Shown here in pieces: positions 7,774 through 13,877 of a stretch of 13,877 nt of DNA. This stretch comes from Planctomycetota bacterium. GTDB lineage: Bacteria > Planctomycetota > Phycisphaerae > FEN-1346 > JAACEH01. Every line of letters starts with the position of its first letter. The stretch's first letter is position 1. The stretch spans positions 1-13,877 of the forward strand of contig JAFGPY010000033.1 of the NCBI GenBank assembly GCA_016935955.1, given 5' to 3'. The notes beneath the pieces were generated by a model. That model did no database searches. It had not been told where the DNA came from and was given only the letters and a program-made list of their open reading frames with translations. Position numbers and translations under genes: made by a program.

Positions 7774-10700
7774 TTAGTGTATTGGCATGCCGTTTAAGAT
7801 GTTGATCAGCAGCGACAGGTCGCCCGGCTCCGCGCCGCCATTGGAGTCGATGTCGAACGTCCACGCGTCGTAGCCCGGCGGGTGCATGCCGTTGAGTTCC
7901 AGAATGAGCAGGCTCAAGTCGCTCGGCTCCACACCGCCGTTGGCGTCGATGTCGCCGAGGACTCGCACCGAGAGCGGCAGGAGCAGTTCGGTCGCTCCGC
8001 TCACGTTGCCGTTGACCGTCACGCGCAGGGTCAGCGGCCCGGTGCCGGTCGTGCCGTCGGTTCGCAGGCCGCCGACCAGGTACTTGACCATGGGGTCGCC
8101 CTCAGGATCGTTCTCGACCATGATCTGGCCCGTGCCGCCGTCGTCCACCTTAACCACCGAAGCGATGCTCACGCTGGTGTTGAGGAAGTCGCGGCAGACC
8201 ACCTCCATGCGGATATGGTGGCCGCCGGTGTTGTCGATCATGCTCTGGGTGTTCTGATACACCCAGTCACGATCGTTCTCGGTCTCGATCCAGGCCTCGA
8301 AGAGCGGGAAGACGGCCGTCTTCCACTGTCCGGTCGGCACGAAGAGGTGGTTGCGGGCCACGGCCAGGCTGCCCGTGGCCGTCTCGGCGGCAAAGGTGTG
8401 CAGCACCGGCAATTCACTCGGCTTGGCTGAGAGGTCCACGACCTTGACTCCCAGACCGACCACGCCCACGAAGAGCAGTTCGTCGGCTCGCTGCAGGATG
8501 CGGCCCGGGCGGCCGCCCAGATCGCACGTGGCGACAAGAATGGGGTTGCTGAGATCGTTGACATTGTAGCCGTGCAGGCTCCAGCCCTGGCCGACCCAGA
8601 GCACCGGGCCGGAGGTAACAGCCAGGTCGTCGCCGCCCGGTTCGTCGAGCGGGATCTGCCTGGGATTCTGCGGTACAGGGTTGCTGGCATCGAAGACCGT
8701 CACGGCGGCAAAGTCGTCGTGCAGGCAGTAGAGCCGATTGCCGTAGAAGGCCATCCGTTCGATCTCGGCGTCGTATCCCGCCGGCGCGACCAGCGCCTCG
8801 CTGGTCCCCTGGTACGTCCAGTTCGTCCAGTAGGAATCAAAATCGTAGACCTCGATGTAGACGCGCGAGCTGTCGTCGTCGAATTGCGTGGCGACGTAGA
8901 CGCGCTGACCGTAAACGGTCACGGCTCCGGCCCGCGGCAGGCGAAGCCGCAGGCGGCACGCCTCCACCGGTGTCGCGGAGCTTACGTTCATGACGACCAG
9001 TTCCGACCATCGTTCCTGGCTGTCGTCCTTGTGGGTGTTGGACTCGTCGATGTAAACGAATCGTCCGCCGGGCACGAACACGCCTTGCTCCAAGTTGCGG
9101 CAATAGGCGCGGCCGGCTTCCGGGGTGTCCAGGGCGGTGCCGTCCAGAATGCCCGGGATGTTCATCCGTGCCAGGGTCGCCATCCGGGCGTCGCAGGTCG
9201 AGTCGGTGTACGGCGAGGAGACGGCCAGTAGGAAAGCCTTGCCGTCGCCAGTGAGCCACCGGCCGGCGTGGTCGTAGACGATGGCCGGCCCGTCCGCGGG
9301 CGGCACGATCGTGTCCACCTCCAGCGTGTAGCGGCCGATGTCGTCCACGTCATAGGCGTCCACGGCCACGTAGTAGGCGCCGTCGGCCGGAGCGGTCCAG
9401 ACCAGTCGGCTGCCGCCGTCCAGGCCGCCATCGTCGTCCCAGGCCAGCCGCGTCAGGCCGTCGGTGTCGTAGAGCCACAGGCACGAGTCCTCCAGCGGCG
9501 GATCGCACTTGGCGAGGGCGTCGTCCGACGTGACGCGGATGTCGTAGGTCGTCCCGGCCGTGGCCTCCAGGGCGAACATGTCCTGGTCGCCCCAGTACTC
9601 GATGCCACCGACGGTTGACGAGGGCACGGCGACGAGCGTCGCCTCGACCGGCGTGTTGCCGTGGCCGTCGTAGGCACCGGTGACCTCGAAGGCCCCGCGG
9701 CTCTCGGACGCGGAGCTGACCTCGACGGTGTAGTTCTCGTTGGTGTCGTCCGTCTGGAAGGTCGCGAAGGCCGTGCCGCAATCGTAGTAGCCATCGGACG
9801 CGGGCACGGTCGGCGGCGTCCAGGCGGTCGGCCCGGCGGGCGCCGAGAAGGCGGCGCTATACTGGCTGCCGTCGTACTGCCAGCCGAAGGGCACCTCGTT
9901 GACGCAGGCCTCGACGCGGGCGTTCTCCGGCGGGTCGGTCCAGGCGTTCCACTCGACGGTCAGGCCGCGCGAGGCCACGGCGTCGCGATGCAGCGGCGCC
10001 AGAACACACGGTTCCTGCTCGGGCTGGGGCGTCTCGTTGAAGTTCAGTTGCAGGGGGTAGGAAGCTGCGCCGCGCTCGATCTCCAGGTTCAGGTCGTTCA
10101 CCCGCACGGCGTCCAACTGCTCGTCAGTCAGGCCTTCCCAGGCCAGGTCGACGTACAGCCCCTGGCCGTCGGACCACGTGAAGATGCTGAGCGGCCCGCG
10201 GTAGAGCGTCAGGCAGTCGCGTCGCGGCCAGTCGGAGCCGAGTTCGTCGCTGAGAAGCAGTTCGTCGCCCCACGGCAGCGAGACCCGCACGTCGCGCAGT
10301 CCCTCGCCCTCGACGTGCAGGCTGAGCGTGCGGAGGTCGTCGAGGGGCGTTCCGGCCAGGCCGCAACGCAGGCTCCGTCGCAGCGACACGGCCATCGGCG
10401 CGGGCTCGCCGTCGTAAAGCACCTCGACCCCGCGGAAGCGCAGGTAGGGGATGTGTGTCTCGATGGCCATGTATTGCAGCGGATTGCCGCGAAGGTCCAG
10501 GCGATCGCCGGCGGCCAGGGCCAGGTTCTCGGCCAGGGGCTGGATGTTCTGGACGTTGTTCCATTGCAGGTTGACGTCCTGGAGCGCCGGCAACTCGCTC
10601 AATTGCCCGATCTGCGAGATGCGGCAGTGACCGGCATCCAGCACCCGCAGGTTGTGCAAGTACTCGACGCTGTTGATCCACTCCAGGTCGTAGTTGCCGC

Positions 10701-12204
10701 AGAGGTACAGCTCCTCCATATTTTTCATGCATTCCAACTGGCTGATGTTGGTCAGCTGGTTCCACGACACGTCCAGCCGCCACAGGTAGTGAAGCTCAGG
10801 GAGATTGGACAACGACGTGATCTGGTTGCCGCGCAGCGACAGCTCCTTGAGCTGCGTCAGACTGCTCAGGCCCGAGCAATTCGTCAGGCAGTTGTCGCCC
10901 AGGTTGAGCCACAGCAGGCGGTCCATGCCCCAGAAGTTGTTGATCGTCTCGATCTGGTTGCCGCTGAGGTCCAGTTCCTCGAGCTGCTCCATACCATTGA
11001 CGTTCGAGAGGTTCGTGATCCGGTTGTCGCTCAGGTCCAGCCACACGAGGTCGTCGAGGCTGGAGAGGTCGCCCGGGTTTTCCAGGAGGTTGCCGCTGAG
11101 GTCGAGCCCCTGGAGACGCGGCGGCCAGTTGATCGACAGCTTGATGAAGCGGTTGTCGCCCAGGCCGAGATACGTCAGGTAATTCAGACCGTTCAGGCTC
11201 GGGAGCTGGGACAGGCAATTGTCGCCCAGGTCCAGCCAGGTCAGTTGTGACTTGTTGTTCAGCGGATTGGCGTCCGTGATGTTGTTGCCGGCCAGGTCCA
11301 GGTGCTCCAGATCGTTCAGATTCGACAGGGCGGCAAGGTCCCCGACCTCGTTGCCGCTCAGATCCAGGTGCCGCAGGCGATTCCAGTTCTGCATGTTGCT
11401 GATGTCCGCGATGTGGTTGTCCGCCAGACTGAGCCAGGTCAGGTTGCTCCAGTTGGAGATGATCGGTGCGGCCGCCAGGTCGTTGCTGCCCAGGTCCAGG
11501 TGCTCCAGGCAACCCATGTCGCCCAGCTCGGGTTCGCCGGTGATCTGGTTGTCGGACAAGTCCAGGTACCAGAGGCTGCTCTTGCCGTACAGGGGGCTGA
11601 TGTCGGCGATCAGGTTCCCGCCCAGGCCGACCCACATCAGGTTGCTGCGCTCTTCCAGCGCCGAGATGTCCGCCACTTGGTTGCTGCACGCGTCGAACCA
11701 TCGTAGCGGCCCCATGCCCTGGACGACCGACAGGTCGCTGACTTGGTTGCCCGAGACATTGAAGGCCATCAGCATCCCGGCTCCGCTCAGGTGCGAGATG
11801 TCCGTGAGCTGGTTGTCGCTGAGGTCCAGGTAGCGCAACCTGTTCAGGCCCGCCAGCGGCAGGAGGTCGACCAACTGGTTGCAGGGCAGGATCAGCGTCT
11901 CGACGTTCGTGCAGTGCTGCATGCCTTCGAGGCCGGCGATGCCCGCGCCTACGGCTTCCAGGTAGGTCAGTTCCTTCAGGTCCTCGTCCGTCAGGTCGCG
12001 GCCGTAGATGCCCAGTTCATCACGGATGGCTGCCTCCAGGGCCACGTCGGGCACCAGCGGATCGTCGGCCCTCGCCGCCGTGGTGGGAAGAAGCGCCGCC
12101 GCGACGAGAAAAGTCACCATAGTCGTCCATGCTGCTCCGCCAGCGGGCCTCACGCCCGTTCGGCCTGCCGCAAGCCCTTGCCCAGTCGTCACCCCATGCC
12201 GCAT
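7774..12204 (-). CDS. Giant exported mosaic protein: LRR array, PPC-like domain, propeller-like region, dockerin-like C-terminus
   Basis: 1476 residues from an ATG preceded by GGGGG at an 8-base distance (weak site). The N-terminal 46 residues have a long polar stretch, then MVTFLVAAALLPTTAARA, a signal peptide with cleavage before DDP. The LRR cap is at 51-100 (VPDVALEAAI, LEGMQHC). About 22 LRRs run from 101 to about 597, mostly 22 residues (LxxLDLSDNxITDLSxLxxLxx), with 21- and 23-residue exceptions. Residues 600-850 are beta-rich and unassigned. About 855-965 looks like a pre-peptidase C-terminal (PPC) domain (GDQDMFALEATAGTTYDI, then a W-DDDG region and YYVAVDAYD). About 975-1305 holds blade-like repeats (GQRVYVATQ, GNRLYCLHD, LLFVGVVGLGVKVVDLS) suggesting an LVIVD-type beta-propeller. 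The WVYQNT region starts at W1314. Ca-loops lie at D1418 (DIDANGGVEPSD) and D1451 (DIDSNGGAEPGD), and the protein ends MPIH. It is likely a secreted or surface-displayed binding protein; no catalytic motif is seen. The C-terminal cassette is paralogous to that of the next gene downstream. Confidence 0.93.
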   Translation of the reverse strand: MRHGVTTGQGLAAGRTGVRPAGGAAWTTMVTFLVAAALLPTTAARADDPLVPDVALEAAIRDELGIYGRDLTDEDLKELTYLEAVGAGIAGLEGMQHCTNVETLILPCNQLVDLLPLAGLNRLRYLDLSDNQLTDISHLSGAGMLMAFNVSGNQVSDLSVVQGMGPLRWFDACSNQVADISALEERSNLMWVGLGGNLIADISPLYGKSSLWYLDLSDNQITGEPELGDMGCLEHLDLGSNDLAAAPIISNWSNLTWLSLADNHIADISNMQNWNRLRHLDLSGNEVGDLAALSNLNDLEHLDLAGNNITDANPLNNKSQLTWLDLGDNCLSQLPSLNGLNYLTYLGLGDNRFIKLSINWPPRLQGLDLSGNLLENPGDLSSLDDLVWLDLSDNRITNLSNVNGMEQLEELDLSGNQIETINNFWGMDRLLWLNLGDNCLTNCSGLSSLTQLKELSLRGNQITSLSNLPELHYLWRLDVSWNQLTNISQLECMKNMEELYLCGNYDLEWINSVEYLHNLRVLDAGHCRISQIGQLSELPALQDVNLQWNNVQNIQPLAENLALAAGDRLDLRGNPLQYMAIETHIPYLRFRGVEVLYDGEPAPMAVSLRRSLRCGLAGTPLDDLRTLSLHVEGEGLRDVRVSLPWGDELLLSDELGSDWPRRDCLTLYRGPLSIFTWSDGQGLYVDLAWEGLTDEQLDAVRVNDLNLEIERGAASYPLQLNFNETPQPEQEPCVLAPLHRDAVASRGLTVEWNAWTDPPENARVEACVNEVPFGWQYDGSQYSAAFSAPAGPTAWTPPTVPASDGYYDCGTAFATFQTDDTNENYTVEVSSASESRGAFEVTGAYDGHGNTPVEATLVAVPSSTVGGIEYWGDQDMFALEATAGTTYDIRVTSDDALAKCDPPLEDSCLWLYDTDGLTRLAWDDDGGLDGGSRLVWTAPADGAYYVAVDAYDVDDIGRYTLEVDTIVPPADGPAIVYDHAGRWLTGDGKAFLLAVSSPYTDSTCDARMATLARMNIPGILDGTALDTPEAGRAYCRNLEQGVFVPGGRFVYIDESNTHKDDSQERWSELVVMNVSSATPVEACRLRLRLPRAGAVTVYGQRVYVATQFDDDSSRVYIEVYDFDSYWTNWTYQGTSEALVAPAGYDAEIERMAFYGNRLYCLHDDFAAVTVFDASNPVPQNPRQIPLDEPGGDDLAVTSGPVLWVGQGWSLHGYNVNDLSNPILVATCDLGGRPGRILQRADELLFVGVVGLGVKVVDLSAKPSELPVLHTFAAETATGSLAVARNHLFVPTGQWKTAVFPLFEAWIETENDRDWVYQNTQSMIDNTGGHHIRMEVVCRDFLNTSVSIASVVKVDDGGTGQIMVENDPEGDPMVKYLVGGLRTDGTTGTGPLTLRVTVNGNVSGATELLLPLSVRVLGDIDANGGVEPSDLSLLILELNGMHPPGYDAWTFDIDSNGGAEPGDLSLLINILNGMPIH
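7813..7843 (-). repeat. 31-base direct repeat, copy 2, in dockerin-like coding end
   Basis: Identical base for base to 4125-4155. It lies at the same place in the coding cassette: the second Ca-loop and the start of the following helix. Confidence 0.85.
10414..11904 (-). repeat. LRR array of about 22 units (66-bp period)
   Basis: In-frame 66-base units encode 22-residue LRRs of the 1476-residue protein, with one 21-residue and one 23-residue unit and a longer last unit (27 residues). On the plus strand this shows as recurring AGGTCCAG at about 66-base spacing. From residue 364 to 495 the units look paired: LSGN-type repeats alternate with LSDN/LGDN-type repeats that carry tryptophan (LVWLDL, LLWLNL), suggesting growth by 44-residue dimers. 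Confidence 0.8.
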
Positions 12205-12294
12205 CTAAGTTGCCCCCAATAAACAGGTTGAGTTGCTTTTTGGACAGTGATCGCGCATCATCGCCCGCCCCGGAAGCGCGCGGTCCACCCGGAA

Positions 12295-12322
12295 ACTTAA
12301 CCCCACTTCGCAGATGAGTCAA
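12295..12322 (-). promoter_or_regulatory. Possible sigma70-like promoter for the 1476-residue gene
   Basis: On the minus strand TTGACT (12322-12317) is followed after 16 bases by TTAAGT (12300-12295), about 90 bases before the ATG at 12204. The -35 box is near consensus; the -10 box matches only 3 of 6 positions. It lies in the divergent 292-base gap (12205-12496) with the start of the plus-strand membrane-protein gene on the other side. That gap also holds a short hairpin (GCCTGC-GGCT-GCAGGC, 12427-12442) and no convincing gene. Confidence 0.25.
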
Positions 12323-12486
12323 ATACACCGGTGATTAAAATGCCGCCGATATGGACACTCTGTGTCGTGCGGCGATGGCGGCTTGATGCGTCTGGCCGAC
12401 CCTGGCCGCACAATCAACCGCTTGCCGCCTGCGGCTGCAGGCCGTACACTGGCCACCGTACTGACGCGATTCTTGAGGAAGCCATC

Positions 12487-12490
12487 GGAG
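12487..12490 (+). promoter_or_regulatory. Ribosome binding site of the single-pass membrane protein gene
   Basis: GGAG ends 6 bases before the ATG at 12497. This decides the start against an in-frame GTG at 12362, which would add 45 residues ahead of MLDVLTLLAQ with no purine-rich site noticed. Confidence 0.6.
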
Positions 12491-12496
12491 ACCGCG

Positions 12497-13579
12497 ATGC
12501 TGGACGTGTTGACCCTGCTGGCCCAGGAAGCGCCGCCACAGCCGCAAGGCGTCTGGGAGTTCATCCTCGACAATGCCGTGGCGTTGATGATTATCTTCAT
12601 CTTTCTGACGGCCGTCGTCGGCACGTTTATCAACGCCCGCAAGCGTGACCGTTGCCTGAAGAAGTTCGCCGGCTTCGAGGTGGCGATTCGCGAGCAGGCC
12701 GGCCGTTCGATCTGGGGACGGTTGCGCGTCTTTAGCAAAGGCATCGAGGTGCTCTTCACGGATCCGTCGCGGGCCGCGTCCGAGGGTTTCGCCAAGCGAT
12801 CGTTCCTCTACTATCAGAACGAGTTGTCGCGGCTGCTGATCGTCGCCCGCTGCGTCGACGAGATCGGCGATCCGCGCGAACTGGCCCGCCGCCGACGGCA
12901 GTTGCGGCAGATGGCGCGGCCGGGACTCGTGACCCGCGTCAGGCGCTGGGCCCAGAACCTCGTCAACACGTTCCGCGACGCCATTGTCCAGAGCCTCGGC
13001 GTCGTCGTCAGCCAGACGCAGAAGACCGCTACAAGCACATTTGCCAAGACCGGGGCCGGTTCGATGAGCAGCGTCGGGACGATGCTTGTCGGCGAGATGG
13101 GCAACGCCTACGAGCCCATGCTCGAGCAGTACTTCGGCGACCCCGTGGTGGCTGAGATCGTCAATCCGGCGGACCCGGCCAAGAGGATCGTCGAGTTCAG
13201 CGGCTACTTGGGCGAGTACAGCGCCGACTACTTCCTGCTGGTCGATTGCACGCACACCGAAGAGTTGCCGCTAAGGATTCCGGCCGACGGCCATGGGCCG
13301 CTCGACCGTCATCTGCGCGGCGAGTTGGCGGGCCGCAAGTTGACGCTGCACCACGGCGGCGCGTTTGCCGCCACGGTGACGGCCGTGCGATGGGGCGAGG
13401 CGGCCGAGTACCTCGACGTTAGGCTCACTCCGGGTGAGGACGCGACGATCGAGTTGGCTGAAGGACCGCCGGACGGAACGAGCGTCACGGTCACGGTCCG
13501 CGTGATGCGCCAACTGGACCTGATCGCCCCGCGGAGCATCGCCGCCGTCCGCCACGCCGGCACGGAGCCGGACAAGTGA
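12497..13579 (+). CDS. Uncharacterised single-pass membrane protein, 360 residues
   Basis: The start ATG has GGAG 6 bases upstream; the stop is TGA. A short N-terminus (MLDVLTLLAQEAPPQPQG) precedes one hydrophobic segment at about residues 24-41 (AVALMIIFIFLTAVVGTF), followed by NARKRDRCLKK. By the positive-inside rule the large C-terminal part should be cytoplasmic. Residues about 45-160 are basic and helix-like (RRRRQLRQM). Residues about 185-200 are Gly/Ser/Met-rich (GAGSMSSVGTMLVGEMG). From about 200 onward comes a negatively charged, probably beta-rich domain with GYLGEYSADYFLLVDC and a final run of valine-rich strands. I do not recognise the family and see no catalytic motif. It is the only plus-strand gene here, diverging from the giant LRR gene and converging on a barrel-like gene, so it is its own transcription unit. 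A role in membrane organisation is only a guess. Confidence 0.88.
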   Translation: MLDVLTLLAQEAPPQPQGVWEFILDNAVALMIIFIFLTAVVGTFINARKRDRCLKKFAGFEVAIREQAGRSIWGRLRVFSKGIEVLFTDPSRAASEGFAKRSFLYYQNELSRLLIVARCVDEIGDPRELARRRRQLRQMARPGLVTRVRRWAQNLVNTFRDAIVQSLGVVVSQTQKTATSTFAKTGAGSMSSVGTMLVGEMGNAYEPMLEQYFGDPVVAEIVNPADPAKRIVEFSGYLGEYSADYFLLVDCTHTEELPLRIPADGHGPLDRHLRGELAGRKLTLHHGGAFAATVTAVRWGEAAEYLDVRLTPGEDATIELAEGPPDGTSVTVTVRVMRQLDLIAPRSIAAVRHAGTEPDK

Positions 13580-13587
13580 CATGGGAT

Positions 13588-13617
13588 GCCGTGGGGCACG
13601 GCGCGGGTGTGCCCGCG
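13588..13617. terminator. Two adjoining perfect hairpins after the membrane-protein gene
   Basis: Starting 9 bases after the TGA: GCCGTG-GGG-CACGGC (13588-13602) and, sharing its last base, CGCGGG-TGTG-CCCGCG (13602-13617). Both stems are perfect 6-bp and GC-rich. No U-tract follows, so this would be a non-canonical terminator, a 3'-end stabilising structure or part of a dispersed palindromic element. Confidence 0.45.
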
Positions 13618-13637
13618 AATGTGGGCGACCTCATGCA

Positions 13638-13657
13638 TGCTTCTGCAAGCAGAAGCA
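13638..13657. terminator. Perfect 9-bp inverted repeat between convergent genes
   Basis: TGCTTCTGC-AA-GCAGAAGCA is perfectly symmetric; as RNA it would fold as an 8-bp stem with a CAAG tetraloop on either strand. Its place between two converging genes suits a bidirectional terminator, although no T-run follows on either side. Confidence 0.45.
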
Positions 13658-13670
13658 CCCCGAACCAAAA

Positions 13671-13735
13671 TGTAGGGTGACTGTTTGCGGCCACTGATTT
13701 GACCTGCCGCGTGGCTGCGGAGCAGCCACCCTACA
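13671..13735. repeat. Nested palindromic element, REP/MITE-like
   Basis: The outer arms TGTAGGGTG (13671-13679) and CACCCTACA (13727-13735) are perfect inverted copies; with one mismatch they extend to 13 bases each. Inside, a perfect hairpin GTGGCTGC-GGA-GCAGCCAC (13711-13729) overlaps the right outer arm, so the two foldings exclude each other. The 65-base element is non-coding. It resembles the small palindromic repeats scattered between genes in many bacterial genomes, but only one copy is in this window. Confidence 0.5.
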
Positions 13736-13753
13736 CCCGGCCTCACGGAAGGA

Positions 13754-13877
13754 TCAGAACGTCAGCATGACGCTGAGCGACAGCAGGGGGCCGCTGCCGA
13801 CGTCGATGCGGTTGTCGTTGCGGTCGTCGTAGTCCTCGCCCTCGAACCACAGGCGCTCGAAGCCGTACCCGGCGGCA
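13754..13877 (-). CDS. C-terminal end of an outer-membrane beta-barrel-like protein (partial)
   Basis: An open minus-strand frame enters from the right edge and stops with TGA at 13754-13756, giving the last 40 residues. The sequence has an acidic turn (EGEDYDDRNDNRID) followed by a final amphipathic strand (GPLLSLSVMLTF) with alternating hydrophobic residues and a terminal phenylalanine. A C-terminal Phe on such a strand is the known recognition signal of Bam-assembled outer-membrane proteins. The N-terminus and family lie outside the window, so porin, transporter or other barrel cannot be told apart. It converges on the membrane-protein gene across a 174-base, hairpin-rich gap. Confidence 0.65.
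   Translation of the reverse strand, partial: AAGYGFERLWFEGEDYDDRNDNRIDVGSGPLLSLSVMLTF

Noticed and set aside
9661..11250. 529-codon plus-strand open frame opposite the LRR array
   Set aside because: Its repetitive VQ-rich translation is just the LRR codons read on the other strand; the minus-strand frame has a signal peptide and coherent domains.
10414..11904. Regularly spaced short repeats that could look like a CRISPR array
   Set aside because: The 66-base spacing is exactly 22 codons and the repeats translate in frame to LRRs; there are no conserved repeats separated by unrelated spacers.
12362..12496. Upstream GTG extension of the single-pass membrane protein
   Set aside because: The extra 45 residues are basic and low in signal, while ATG 12497 has GGAG at ideal distance and places the TM helix near the N-terminus.

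Overview
The window looks like a GC-rich chromosome segment from a Planctomycetota-type bacterium. That assignment is inferred from giant exported leucine-rich-repeat (LRR) proteins, dockerin type I-like C-termini without any cellulosome genes, a GH78-type rhamnosidase homologue and a Gram-negative style beta-barrel tail. No rRNA, tRNA, phage, IS or CRISPR element is visible.

Layout, read on the minus strand from right to left: a 1476-residue exported mosaic protein (7774-12204: signal peptide, about 22 LRRs, a PPC-like domain, a propeller-like region, a dockerin-like pair); after 205 bases, a 1160-residue exported mosaic protein (4086-7568: signal peptide, FnIII/PKD-like segments, two BACON-like domains, LRRs, a dockerin-like pair); then, after about 100 bases, an alpha-L-rhamnosidase-like GH78 protein without a signal peptide (1604-3982); and after 259 bases a third exported LRR protein that runs off the left edge (1-1344). 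Divergent from this block, a plus-strand gene (12497-13579) encodes an unrecognised single-pass membrane protein. Convergent with it, the last 40 codons of a minus-strand outer-membrane-barrel-like gene lie at the right edge (13754-13877).

The strongest unexplained structure is in two places. The LRR array of the 1160-residue protein is built from an exact 210-bp (70-residue) superrepeat of three LRR types (22+22+26 residues), with no indel at four successive junctions. The 174-base gap between the convergent genes holds four perfect hairpins, the last nested in a longer TGTAGGGTG...CACCCTACA inverted repeat that looks like a dispersed palindromic element. The two giant proteins also share a C-terminal cassette of about 165 residues (WVYQNT beta-region plus two DxDxNGG-EP-D loops), with a 31-base identical stretch in the DNA.

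Working picture (inference): the LRR proteins are surface or periplasmic binding solenoids, two of them carrying a common C-terminal attachment or sorting module; the GH78 homologue may process rhamnose-containing glycans in the cytoplasm or by non-classical export. Nothing here proves that these genes act together beyond their shared strand, proximity and shared modules.
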